Source of the DNA: an uncultured Lachnospiraceae bacterium
GTDB taxonomy: Bacteria; Bacillota; Clostridia; Lachnospirales; Lachnospiraceae
Direction of reading: 5' to 3'
Assembly (NCBI GenBank): GCA_947625775.1
Contig: CANQPM010000012.1
Location: 48,815-112,814, forward strand
DNA length: 64,000 bases
The position numbers and the translations under genes are program-made. Position 1 is the first letter of the stretch, and the number at the start of each line of letters is the position of its first letter. Shown here piece after piece: positions 10,506-18,829 of this stretch. The notes below the pieces were generated by a model. It saw only the letters and a program-made list of their open reading frames with translations, was not told the origin of the DNA and did not search any database.

Positions 10506-10519
10506 AGAACTTTTGTTCT
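10506..10519. promoter_or_regulatory. SOS (LexA) box upstream of uvrBA
   Basis: AGAACTTTTGTTCT is a symmetric match to the Firmicute LexA operator core GAAC-N4-GTTC. It lies about 20 bp upstream of the -35 of uvrBA, in keeping with the known SOS control of these genes. Confidence 0.75.
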
Positions 10520-10637
10520 CTTTTGTTCCCATATATGGTTTTAAATGCCAGCGCCCAACAAAACTGCAAGGCAGCCGACACTCGCGGCGCTTATCAAGCA
10601 TTCGCGCAGGCACGGCACTCGTTATTTCCCGTGAGAA

Positions 10638-10668
10638 TAAAAAACGCCCCGCCACAGCTTTGTGGCGG
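10638..10668 (-). terminator. Rho-independent terminator after the aldo/keto reductase
   Basis: Perfect 8-bp stem CCGCCACA/TGTGGCGG with a 4-nt loop, followed on the minus strand by GGCGTTTTTT. Confidence 0.92.
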
Positions 10669-10675
10669 AGCCGCT

Positions 10676-11665
10676 TTATTTCAAAATATCGTCAATCCTG
10701 CTGCGTTCCTCCTCGCTGAAGCTCAGGTTTGACAGCATGCCGACATTGTCGATAATCTGTGAAGGCTTTGACGCGCCAATCAGCACGCTTGTTATGTCGT
10801 CGTCTCTCAATATCCACGCCAGAGCCATCTGCGCAAGGCTCTGCCCGCGCTGTTTGGCAATATCATTCAGCGCGCGGATTTTGGCAATCGTATTTTCATC
10901 AATCGCATCTTCTTTAAGGAAACGCCCGTCTGTGCGGATTCGGCTGTCCTGTGGGATACCGTTAAGGTATCTGTCCGTAAGCAGCCCCTGTGCAAGCGGA
11001 CAGAAGGTAATGATGCCTATTCCGTTCGCCTTCGCGTATGCCTTTAAGCCGTCGGTTTCAATGTCGCGCACAAGCATTGAATACTTGCGCTGATTTATAA
11101 TAAACGGCGTGCCCATATCCTTAAAAAGCTTTGCAATCTGGATAGTCTGCTCCTTATTATAATTTGATATTCCCACGTAAAGCGCCTTGCCGCTCCTCAC
11201 GATATCGTCAAGCGCGCGCGCCGTTTCTTCAAGCGGAGTTTCGGGATCAGGCCTGTGATGATAAAATATATCGACATATTCAACGCCCATGCGCTTTAAG
11301 CTCTGGTCAAGGCTTGCGACAAGATATTTCCTGCTCCCCCAGTTTCCATAAGGTCCTTCCCACATATCATATCCCGCCTTGGTCGAAATAACAAGCTCAT
11401 CACGGTAACGCCCAAGCCCTTTGGCAAGTATTCTTCCAAAATTTTCCTCAGCCGCGCCCGCAACAGGGCCGTAATTGTTTGCCAAATCAAAATGCGTGAT
11501 TCCATTGTCAAACGCTGTATAGCACATATTCTGCATATTCTCAAAGCTTGCGCCCGAGCCGAAATTGTGCCACAGCCCCAGTGAAACCGCAGGCAGCAGC
11601 AATCCGCTCCTGCCACACCTGTTATACTTCATGCTGTCGTACCTTTTTTCATCTGCCGCGTACAT
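10676..11665 (-). CDS. aldo/keto reductase (YghZ/Gpr-like)
   Basis: NAD(P)H-dependent oxidoreductase of the AKR superfamily, 329 residues, TIM barrel. The N-terminus (CGRSGLLLPAVSLGLWHNFG) is that of the YghZ/L-glyceraldehyde-3-phosphate reductase group. The catalytic tetrad can be placed as Asp/Tyr in FDLANNYGP, Lys in VISTKAGYDMW and His in FYHHRPDPETP. The C-terminus has the cofactor motif VLIGASKPSQI. GGAGGG precedes the ATG at 11665. It starts 17 bp after the Ctp protease gene and ends at a strong terminator, so it may be the last gene of the ftsEX transcript. Substrate unknown; general aldehyde detoxification is an inference from the family. Confidence 0.93.
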   Translation of the reverse strand: MYAADEKRYDSMKYNRCGRSGLLLPAVSLGLWHNFGSGASFENMQNMCYTAFDNGITHFDLANNYGPVAGAAEENFGRILAKGLGRYRDELVISTKAGYDMWEGPYGNWGSRKYLVASLDQSLKRMGVEYVDIFYHHRPDPETPLEETARALDDIVRSGKALYVGISNYNKEQTIQIAKLFKDMGTPFIINQRKYSMLVRDIETDGLKAYAKANGIGIITFCPLAQGLLTDRYLNGIPQDSRIRTDGRFLKEDAIDENTIAKIRALNDIAKQRGQSLAQMALAWILRDDDITSVLIGASKPSQIIDNVGMLSNLSFSEEERSRIDDILK

Positions 11666-11682
11666 AAAAATCCCTCCATTTA

Positions 11683-12972
11683 TTACTGTCCCAGCTTCTG
11701 CGCCAGCACTTCCTTCGCCTTTTCAAGCTGGTTGTCAACTCCGTTCTGGTACTGCTCGGCATCAAACGGCACTTCTATGTCAGGCTCTATGCCTATGCCG
11801 TGTATATTGTTTCCGTTAGGCGTGAAATATGTGCTGACCGTGAGCTTCAGCGCCGAACCGTCTGAAAGGTTTATAACCTTCTGGACTATACCCTTACCAT
11901 ATGTGGTAGTGCCTACTATCGTGCCTATTCCGTAATCCTTTACCGCGCCTGTGAGTATCTCCGACGCGCTTGCGCTGTAGCCGTCTGCCAGCACCACAAG
12001 CGGCACGTCTATCTCATTGCTGCCGTCGCACTTGTATTCCTCACGCTTGCCGTATTTGTCTTCTGTATATACAATCAGGCCCTCGGGCAGAAGCATGCGC
12101 GCTATATCGCACACCGTGGAAAGGTTTCCGCCTGGGTTGCTCCTCAAATCAATTATAAGCCCTTTCATGCCGTCAGCCTTCGCCTGATTATACGCTTCCT
12201 CAAACTGGCCTGTCGTAACAAGGTCAAACTCCGTTATCTGTATATACGCCATGCCGTTGTCATACATCTCATACTCAACAGTCGGGCTCTCTATCCTGCG
12301 CCGCTCGACATCTATGTCAATGGGATCCGCCTCGCCCTCACGCAAGACGGTAATCGTGACAAAAGTGCCCTCCTCACCCTTTATCTTGCTGACTACATAA
12401 TCGCTCTCCTTGCCGTACATGCTCTCGCCCTCTATTGCGTAAATGTAATCACCCTGCATAAGGTCGCTCTCCTCGGCGGGAGTGCCCTTTATAATTCTGC
12501 TTATCTGGACATAGCCCGTTTCCAAATCCTTGCTGATATACGCGCCTATGCCGTAATAAATGCCTTCCGTCTGCTGCTGCAGGCTTATAAGCTCCTCCTT
12601 GGTGTAGTAGACGCTGTACGGATCGTCAAGCGCCGCGAGCATTCCTTTGTAAATGCCGTCCTGCAGCGTTTCCTCCTCCACGTCCTTCCAAAAATATTTA
12701 TCCACCGTTTCCTCAAGCACGCCCAGCTTTTCGACAACGACGTCATCAGTCACGCTCTCGGCGCTCTCTGCCTGGGCTTTGTTGCGCATCAGCCCTATAT
12801 TTTTGTAAAACCTCACAACACTGACAGTCATAAGCGAAACTATCATTGACAATGCAATTCCCGTCGCCAGTCCGAGCAGATAATACTTTGTCTTGTTTTC
12901 GTTTCTGCCATTTCTCGGCGGATATCCGCCCGCCATATTGTTAAAGCCGTTAAAGTCGCCTTGATTTTGCAT
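11683..12972 (-). CDS. S41 C-terminal processing protease (Ctp)
   Basis: A 429-residue membrane-anchored serine protease. One N-terminal transmembrane segment (near residues 30-52), a PDZ domain (near 130-215: GIGAYISKD ... GTPAEESDLMQGDYI) and the S41 catalytic domain follow. The nucleophile Ser lies in DGYSASASEI (near 334) and the general-base Lys in TTTYGKGIVQ (near 359). Substrates are extracytoplasmic. Placement 25 bp after the M23/coiled-coil gene and the ftsEX pair suggests a role in controlling peptidoglycan hydrolysis in division or sporulation; that role is inference. Confidence 0.95.
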   Translation of the reverse strand: MQNQGDFNGFNNMAGGYPPRNGRNENKTKYYLLGLATGIALSMIVSLMTVSVVRFYKNIGLMRNKAQAESAESVTDDVVVEKLGVLEETVDKYFWKDVEEETLQDGIYKGMLAALDDPYSVYYTKEELISLQQQTEGIYYGIGAYISKDLETGYVQISRIIKGTPAEESDLMQGDYIYAIEGESMYGKESDYVVSKIKGEEGTFVTITVLREGEADPIDIDVERRRIESPTVEYEMYDNGMAYIQITEFDLVTTGQFEEAYNQAKADGMKGLIIDLRSNPGGNLSTVCDIARMLLPEGLIVYTEDKYGKREEYKCDGSNEIDVPLVVLADGYSASASEILTGAVKDYGIGTIVGTTTYGKGIVQKVINLSDGSALKLTVSTYFTPNGNNIHGIGIEPDIEVPFDAEQYQNGVDNQLEKAKEVLAQKLGQ

Positions 12973-12996
12973 TTATAAGCCATTTCCTTCCTGTTA

Positions 12997-14241
12997 CTAC
13001 TTTAAATAATTCCAGGGATTTACATATGTCCCGTTTAATCTCACGCCAAAGTGAAGATGATTGCCTGTCGAATTGCCCGTAGTGCCTACAGCCGCTATCT
13101 TTTCGCCTTTTGATACATTCTGCCCGCTTTTCACATACAGCGCGGAAGCATGCATATATATAGTGGTAAGCCCGTCGCCATGGTCTATCATAATGTAATT
13201 GCCCATGCTGGAGCTGTACGCCGCCGCTATCACTGTGCCGTCATATGCCGCAAGTATCGGAGAACCGCCAGGCGCAGCCATATCAACGCCGTTGTGCATT
13301 TTCTGTACCTTATATATCGGGTGAACCTCGCGCATTCCAAAATCATCTGAAATACGCGTATATGACGGGGCAGGCCATGCAAACATGCCGCCGTCGTATG
13401 TATTCTTTTTGTTGTTTGCCTTTTCAAGCGCCGCCTGCTGCTCCTGCATAGCCTTTTCAAGCGCCTTTATCTCGGCGTCACGCGCCGCCATCTCATCTTC
13501 ATACGCCTTCAAAACCTGCTCCTGACTGTTTATGTCAGCCTGATACGCAGCCATCTGCTGCTCCTTCTCGGCAATCAAAAGCTCTAACGAATGCTGCTCC
13601 TCCTCAGCCTCGCTCTTTGCCTCCCCTAAAAGCTCCTGCTCTGCCTCCAGCTGCTGTTTGCAGGTCTCAACGTATTCCCTCGTTGTCTTAAATTTATCAA
13701 GGAGCCGTTTGTCAGCAGCGGTAAGACGCTCAACATAATCGGCGCGGTTAAGCATATCGCCAAACGACCTTGCGGAAAAGACAATCTCAAAATAAAAGCT
13801 GTCGCCCCTCTCGTACATGCTCTTTATTCTGTCCTTCATAGCCGCATACTGCTGCTGCTCAGTTTTCTGCGCCTCCTCAAGCTCCGCCTTTGTCTTTGTA
13901 ATCTCCGTCTCCTTTTCGCTTATCATTTCCGTAAGCTCATTTATCTTTGCCTGGGCTGCCGAGAGCGTGGCGTCAAGCTCGCTCACATAAGCCGCGAGGT
14001 CATTCTTGCTCTTTTCAAGACCTGCAATAACGCTTTTTACGTCGGTAAGCCCTGACTGAAGCTCATTTTTCTGTCCCTTGGCTGCCTCTATCTCTTTTTT
14101 CTTCTGGTCTATGCTGTCCTGAAGATCGGAAATCTCATCTGCCCAGCTTACCACAGGACACATATACGCCGCTGCCGCAGCCAGCACGGCAAAAGCAAGG
14201 ACAGCCGCAAGCGCCCTTCGTATTTTTATCTGATGCCGCAT
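12997..14241 (-). CDS. exported coiled-coil M23 peptidase (EnvC/CwlO-like, FtsEX partner)
   Basis: 414 residues: signal peptide or signal anchor (residues 5-33, ending near SWADE), a long alpha-helical coiled coil (about 35-300), and a C-terminal M23/LytM domain. The metal-site residues look intact: HNGVDMAAPGG near 330 and GNHLHFGVR near the end, so it could be an active endopeptidase rather than only an activator. The order ftsE-ftsX-this gene is that of FtsEX with its cognate hydrolase or activator. The ATG at 14241, 14 bp after the ftsX stop, has AAAGG upstream; a longer frame overlapping ftsX has no support. Confidence 0.93.
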   Translation of the reverse strand: MRHQIKIRRALAAVLAFAVLAAAAAYMCPVVSWADEISDLQDSIDQKKKEIEAAKGQKNELQSGLTDVKSVIAGLEKSKNDLAAYVSELDATLSAAQAKINELTEMISEKETEITKTKAELEEAQKTEQQQYAAMKDRIKSMYERGDSFYFEIVFSARSFGDMLNRADYVERLTAADKRLLDKFKTTREYVETCKQQLEAEQELLGEAKSEAEEEQHSLELLIAEKEQQMAAYQADINSQEQVLKAYEDEMAARDAEIKALEKAMQEQQAALEKANNKKNTYDGGMFAWPAPSYTRISDDFGMREVHPIYKVQKMHNGVDMAAPGGSPILAAYDGTVIAAAYSSSMGNYIMIDHGDGLTTIYMHASALYVKSGQNVSKGEKIAAVGTTGNSTGNHLHFGVRLNGTYVNPWNYLK

Positions 14242-14255
14242 ATTCTTTTGCCTTT

Positions 14256-15152
14256 CTAAACGCTCAAATGCTTTCTGACTGTCGTATAGCTGCCTATAAA
14301 GCCAATCCCGACGCCTATGCCTATGCAAATCGGCAGCAGCGTCTCAAATACCTCCTGCACTGGCAGGAACTGGATAATCGACGACATAAAGGAATAGCTG
14401 GTCGCCGCGTAAACCACTGCCTCATTATACAGGAAATATATGACCGTCAGCGGTATGAGCGAGCCGATAAAGCCTATGATTATTCCCTCAATGACAAAGG
14501 GCGCCCTCGCAAAAAAGTCTGTAGCGCCTATATACTTCATTATCTGAATCTCGCCCTTACGCATCTGTATTCCTATCGTGACAGTATTGCTTATAAGAAA
14601 AATCGACACCAAAAACAAAATCAGTATAATACCTATTGACACATAGCCTATTATTGAGTTTACTCCCGTAAGCACCCTCGCCGTGAGCGCCGACTGATTT
14701 ACCTTCCTTATGCCCTCAACCGACTCCAGAAAGGAAACAAGCTCAGACTGCTTTGAGACGTCATTCATATATATGTCAAAATGGGCGCAGTCCTCAAGCG
14801 GATTTTCTGTAAATATGCTTATATCGCCAAAATCATTTTCCTCAGCGAACTTTTCCCATGTCTCATCTGCCGATAAATATGTTACCTCCTTTACCTCGTC
14901 ACGGTTCTCAATCATAGACCTTATCTCGCTGACGCGTTCGTCGGAAACGCCAAGCTCCAAAAGCGCCGTCACCGCAACGCGCTGCTCAGCGCTTTTTACC
15001 ATATGGTCAAAATTCATGAGTATCGAATAAAACAGGCCGAACAAAAACAGACACGCCGATATTGTGGCAACCGTCGCAAGAGTAACCCATTTATTTCTGA
15101 AAATGTTTTTCAAGCCCTGCAGCATGCAATAAAAAAGCGTATTAATCCTCAT
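14256..15152 (-). CDS. ftsX: cell-division ABC transporter permease FtsX
   Basis: Membrane half of the FtsEX mechanotransmission complex, 298 residues. Four transmembrane helices: one near residue 22-45, three near 170-195, 215-245 and 265-290, with an extracytoplasmic domain between the first two (about 50-165) that should contact the coiled-coil hydrolase. The N-terminus (LKNIFRNKWVTLATVATISA) is typical. Its ATG overlaps the last codons of ftsE by 11 bp, so translation is coupled. Confidence 0.96.
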   Translation of the reverse strand: MRINTLFYCMLQGLKNIFRNKWVTLATVATISACLFLFGLFYSILMNFDHMVKSAEQRVAVTALLELGVSDERVSEIRSMIENRDEVKEVTYLSADETWEKFAEENDFGDISIFTENPLEDCAHFDIYMNDVSKQSELVSFLESVEGIRKVNQSALTARVLTGVNSIIGYVSIGIILILFLVSIFLISNTVTIGIQMRKGEIQIMKYIGATDFFARAPFVIEGIIIGFIGSLIPLTVIYFLYNEAVVYAATSYSFMSSIIQFLPVQEVFETLLPICIGIGVGIGFIGSYTTVRKHLSV

Positions 15153-15873
15153 CTATATAGCCACCCTTCTCCTCGTCGCTCACAATAACGCCCTTTCTCA
15201 TAGTGACAACGCGCTTCTGCATGTCGTTTACAATCTCGCGGTTATGCGTCACCACGACTACGGTAGTGCCATTATTGTTTATCTTTTCAAGCAGGTTCAT
15301 AATGTCCCATGTGATCTTCGGATCTAGATTGCCTGTCGGCTCGTCGGCAAGCAGAATCTGCGGCTTGTTTACCAGCGCGCGCGCAATGGCAACCCTCTGC
15401 TGCTCGCCGCCTGAAAGCTGCTTTGGCTTTGCCTTGTATTTGCCCGCCAAGCCCACTGTTGAGAGAATGGAGGGGACATTCTTACGGATTTCCCTGCCAG
15501 ACTTCTGCACAATGCGCTGCGCAAACGCCACGTTCTCATATACGTTTCTGTCGTTCAAAAGGCGGAAGTCCTGGAAGACTACGCCAAGGTTTCTTCTGAA
15601 TTTAGGTATCTGGCGCCTTCTAAGCCGCACTACGTCAGTGCCGTTTACCGTGATGCGCCCCGACGACGGCAGAAGCTCACGCAGCAAAAGCTTTATGAGC
15701 GTCGATTTGCCAGAACCGCTGTCGCCCACGATAAATACAAATTCTCCTTTATTTATATGCAGATTTACGTCATTTAATGCTGGAGCGCCCACTGAATACG
15801 CCTTGCTCACATGCTCCAGCGAAATAATGGGCGCGTTTGGATTTGTACGTTTTTTAGCCGTTGTATTTCTCAA
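15142..15873 (-). CDS. ftsE: cell-division ABC transporter ATPase FtsE
   Basis: 243-residue ABC ATPase: Walker [10 protein letters not shown] (near 50), Q-loop VVFQDFRLL, signature [15 protein letters not shown], Walker [13 protein letters not shown]. The N-terminal 15 residues form a basic extension. It drives FtsX to regulate the exported hydrolase encoded next. Located 41 bp after the PucR-like regulator gene. Confidence 0.97.
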   Translation of the reverse strand: MRNTTAKKRTNPNAPIISLEHVSKAYSVGAPALNDVNLHINKGEFVFIVGDSGSGKSTLIKLLLRELLPSSGRITVNGTDVVRLRRRQIPKFRRNLGVVFQDFRLLNDRNVYENVAFAQRIVQKSGREIRKNVPSILSTVGLAGKYKAKPKQLSGGEQQRVAIARALVNKPQILLADEPTGNLDPKITWDIMNLLEKINNNGTTVVVVTHNREIVNDMQKRVVTMRKGVIVSDEEKGGYIDED

Positions 15874-15914
15874 AATTCCACCTCAAAATAATTATTATAA
15901 CCCCTGTTCATAAA

Positions 15915-17003
15915 TCAATATTCAAATGATTCCATATACTTCATATAGCGCACTACCATAAGCGCTATCTTGAAAGTAATCGCATCTTCAAATACACGCA
16001 AATCAAGTCCCGTGCTCTTTTGGAGCTTGTCAAGGCGGTAAACAAGCGTATTTCTATGTATAAAGAGCTGCCTTGAAGTCTCCGATACGTTCAGTGAATT
16101 CTCAAAAAACTTATTGATTGTGACAAGCGTCTCCTCGTCGAAGTCATCAGGGCTCTTGCCGCCGAAAATCTCCTTGATGAACATTTTGCAGAGCGGTATC
16201 GGAAGCTGGTATATAAGCCTGCCTATGCCAAGCTCGCTGTACGCGATTATCTGCCTTTCCGCGAAGAAAATCTTGCCCACGTCGAGCGCCATTTTAGCCT
16301 CCTTGTAGGAACGGCTCACCTCTTTTATCTCCTTTACGTTGGTGCCGTAGGAGATGCGCGCGCCCTTTATGTTTTCCCTGACAAGGCAGTCCTCTATCGC
16401 CCGCGCGTACTTGTCAATGTCGCGGTTGCTCTCGTTATCCGCGACTTCCTTTATGACTATGACATTGTTCTCGTCTACGGCTGTGACAAAGTCCCTGCCG
16501 TTCTGTCCGAAGCTTTCGCGGACCTTCTCAAGGATATTGGCGTCCTTGCCGTTAGGCGCCTCAACTATCAGCACGGCGCGCTTTACGTCTGTCGGAATAT
16601 GAAGCTTCTTGGAACGGCTGTATATATCAACCAGCAGAAGATTGTCAAGCAGCAAATTTTTTATAAAATTATCCTTGTCAAACCGCTCCTTGTAAGCAAC
16701 CATCAGATTCTGCAGCTGGAATGCCGCCATCTTGCCGACCATGTAGGCATTGTCGCTTGCGCCGCTCGCTATCAGTATATATTCAAGCTGCTGCTCGTCA
16801 TAAATCTTAAAAAACTGGCTCGACTGTATCTCCTGGCTGTCAGCCGCCGACTTGACAAATTCAAGCACTGAATGTTCAAAGCTCGTGCCGATATTTTTTG
16901 TCGATGCCACAAGCTTGCCGTCTACGTCTGCCACGAAAAGCTCTACCCTTGTTATCGCCTTAATTCCCTCAATAGTATTCTGCATAATCTGGTTTGAAAT
17001 CAT
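15915..17003 (-). CDS. PucR/CdaR-family transcriptional regulator
   Basis: 362 residues. An N-terminal region (1-130) resembles the sugar-diacid recognition or GAF-like sensor of CdaR proteins (MQNTIEGIKAITRVELFVAD), the centre has a GGDEF-like fold remnant, and the C-terminal 60 residues are a PucR helix-turn-helix (FFENSLNVSETSRQLFIHRN then TLVYRLDKLQ). GAAGGAGAG precedes the ATG at 17003. It is 41 bp upstream of ftsE on the same strand and might be co-transcribed. Ligand unknown; the usual diacid or purine roles should not be assumed here. Confidence 0.9.
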   Translation of the reverse strand: MISNQIMQNTIEGIKAITRVELFVADVDGKLVASTKNIGTSFEHSVLEFVKSAADSQEIQSSQFFKIYDEQQLEYILIASGASDNAYMVGKMAAFQLQNLMVAYKERFDKDNFIKNLLLDNLLLVDIYSRSKKLHIPTDVKRAVLIVEAPNGKDANILEKVRESFGQNGRDFVTAVDENNVIVIKEVADNESNRDIDKYARAIEDCLVRENIKGARISYGTNVKEIKEVSRSYKEAKMALDVGKIFFAERQIIAYSELGIGRLIYQLPIPLCKMFIKEIFGGKSPDDFDEETLVTINKFFENSLNVSETSRQLFIHRNTLVYRLDKLQKSTGLDLRVFEDAITFKIALMVVRYMKYMESFEY

Positions 17004-17329
17004 TTGACACTCTCCTTCTCATTTCAATACGCTTACCCCAATATAAAGCGTGCCGAAATACTTTTCCTTATACAATATAGACAAAAAATTGCTTATGCCG
17101 ACCTGCGGTTTTGTCGCATTATGGTTTTATTTTAATATATTTCCACAAATAAATCCATAGAAAAAGCTAACTTTTTTATGCAATTTTTGAAATTTTTAAG
17201 GAAAAAAGCATTTTTACCCTAATTATGCAAGATATACAAATTATTTTTATTTATTTTTAATAAATTCTGTACTATAATATATCCATAGGCAAGACGATAT
17301 AACATATGTAGAGAAAGGGGTGTCCGCAT
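17004..17329. other. divergent intergenic region between the PucR-like gene and yjfB
   Basis: AT-rich and non-coding. Toward yjfB there is TATAAT (17273-17278) without a good -35, and further down GACGATAT (17293-17300), which resembles a sigma-D -10; only TATA, not TAAA, lies 16 nt before it, so neither promoter is firmly supported. Confidence 0.4.
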
Positions 17330-17521
17330 ATGGATATTGCTGGTTTATCAATGGGTATGGCTCAGTCAAGGCTTATGAATAACGTGGGCGTTGCCGTGTT
17401 GGCAAAGTCGCTCGACACGGCGCAGAGCACGGGCGCCATGCTAACCGACCTGATTGACTCAGCCGCGATGGAGCGCTCAGTCAATCCCGATGTCGGAGGG
17501 AACATTGACATACGCATTTGA
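17330..17521 (+). CDS. YjfB-family putative motility protein
   Basis: 63 residues, small helical protein of the YjfB family, which in Bacillus is in the sigma-D (motility) regulon. The pattern MDIAGLSMGMAQ ... VAVLAKSLDTAQSTG ... MLTDLIDSA is that of the family; molecular function is unknown. AAAGGGGTG lies 6 nt before the ATG. Monocistronic, with its own terminator. Confidence 0.85.
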   Translation: MDIAGLSMGMAQSRLMNNVGVAVLAKSLDTAQSTGAMLTDLIDSAAMERSVNPDVGGNIDIRI

Positions 17522-17533
17522 GCCCTAATCCTT

Positions 17534-17572
17534 AAAACAGCATGCTTTCATATAGAAGGCGTGCTGTTTTTG
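17534..17572 (+). terminator. terminator after yjfB
   Basis: 12-bp stem AAAACAGCATGC/GCGTGCTGTTTT with a 13-nt loop and a following T-run. The A-run on the other side may let it also stop transcripts of the convergent cvfB gene. Confidence 0.9.
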
Positions 17573-17601
17573 CATATCTCCTGTTGAAGGCGTATCTGAC
17601 C

Positions 17602-18444
17602 TTAAACTGTTCTTTTTATGCTGTCGGATTTTATCTCTACCTTATTGTTTTTCAGCAGATTGCCTATGGCGCGCTTAAATTCGTTTTTGCTCATGCCTGT
17701 TTCGCGCTTTATAAGCTCTGGTGATGCCTTGTCCGTAAACGGCAGCTCCCCATTGTATTTGTCAAACAGCTCCATAATGCGTTCAGCGTCTTTTTTTATT
17801 TGGATATGCGCTTTCTCGCGCACGCTTAAGTCAAGCTTTCCGTCGGGCTTTACGCCTGTGACTCTCGCCTCTATGGTATCTCCGACGGATATATCGCCAA
17901 ACATTTCCCGCGTCGGTATCAGCGCAGAGTATTTGTTGTCCACGGCGACGAACGCGCCGAAGCTGTCGATTATCTGGTACACTATGCCGCTTACCCTGTC
18001 ATCTTTTTGGTAGCCGCTTTCGCACGACAGGCGCTCGTAGACGTTCATTGTGGCGGCAAGTCGGCTGCTCTTGTCTATGTATATCGTGACAAGTATTTCT
18101 TCCCCTTCCTTGACGCGCCTTGTCTGCTCCTTGTACGGAAGCAGTATGTCCTTTTCAAGCCCCCAGTCGAGGAACGCGCCAATCGGCGTGACCTGCGAAA
18201 CCTTCAGCATGCCTACCTCCCCGACGCTCAAAAGCGGCGAATTGGTGGTAGCTATCAACCTATCCTTGGAATCCTTGTAAAGAAATACCTCCAGCTCATC
18301 TCCTATACCCTTGCCCTCTGGAATCTGTTTTTTGGGCAGCAGCACCCTCTCCTCGGCGTTGATATCGGGCTTGTCCGCCAGATATACGCCGAAATCAACC
18401 TCCTTCACTATAAACAGTGACTGTTTTTTCCCAAGCTCAAACAT
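17602..18444 (-). CDS. CvfB-like S1 RNA-binding protein
   Basis: 280 residues with repeated S1-type OB folds and a C-terminal winged helix, as in CvfB/YitL. S1 repeats are seen near residues 1-60, 70-135 (VGMLKVSQVTPIGAFLDWG) and 150-215 (IVYQIIDSFGAFVAVDN); the C-terminus (KASPELIKRETGMSKNEFKR) is the winged helix. Family members bind RNA and modulate virulence or stress gene expression; the target here is unknown. Monocistronic between a bidirectional terminator and the tRNA-Gln terminator. Confidence 0.92.
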   Translation of the reverse strand: MFELGKKQSLFIVKEVDFGVYLADKPDINAEERVLLPKKQIPEGKGIGDELEVFLYKDSKDRLIATTNSPLLSVGEVGMLKVSQVTPIGAFLDWGLEKDILLPYKEQTRRVKEGEEILVTIYIDKSSRLAATMNVYERLSCESGYQKDDRVSGIVYQIIDSFGAFVAVDNKYSALIPTREMFGDISVGDTIEARVTGVKPDGKLDLSVREKAHIQIKKDAERIMELFDKYNGELPFTDKASPELIKRETGMSKNEFKRAIGNLLKNNKVEIKSDSIKRTV

Positions 18445-18533
18445 TTTTTATCTCCCCTAAAATGTCGTGAAACTTAATTTAAAAGCAAATTAACCCTCGC
18501 CCTGCCGCACAATCTCCCGTTATGCGGAAAAGC

Positions 18534-18565
18534 AAAAAAGCAACGGCATACACATAAACCGTTGC
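18534..18565 (-). terminator. terminator of tRNA-Gln
   Basis: 7-bp stem GCAACGG/CCGTTGC, 12-nt loop, then TTTTTT on the minus strand, 5 nt after the tRNA. Confidence 0.88.
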
Positions 18566-18570
18566 TTTAG

Positions 18571-18642
18571 CAGCGCTACAAGGATTCGAACCTTGAAATG
18601 ACGGAGTCAGAGTCCGTTGCCTTACCGTTTGGCGATAGCGCT
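18571..18642 (-). tRNA. tRNA-Gln (anticodon CUG)
   Basis: 72-nt cloverleaf on the minus strand: acceptor stem AGCGCTA/TAGCGCT with discriminator G, D-arm GCC...GGC, anticodon stem ACGGA/TCCGT with loop CTCTGAC (anticodon CTG), variable loop CATTT, T-arm CAAGG/CCTTG with TTCGAAT. The 3' CCA is not encoded (CTA follows). Confidence 0.95.
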
Positions 18643-18829
18643 ATTTATTGTCGTGCTCTGTGTGGCACATTTGATAGTATATAACACTTTTGGGTAAAAT
18701 GCAAGCATTTTTTTAGGGAATTTTTCAAGTTTTTGCAAATTCTGCAAATTACAGTGCAAGGGGAGAAAACCGCCTTTTTGATGGCTATTTTCTCCCCAAA
18801 ATATTTTTTTATACAAAACTGGCTGATTT

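Noticed and set aside
17273..17300. Sigma-D promoter for yjfB
   Set aside because: GACGATAT fits the -10 but the -35 is TATA instead of TAAA; kept only as a possibility.
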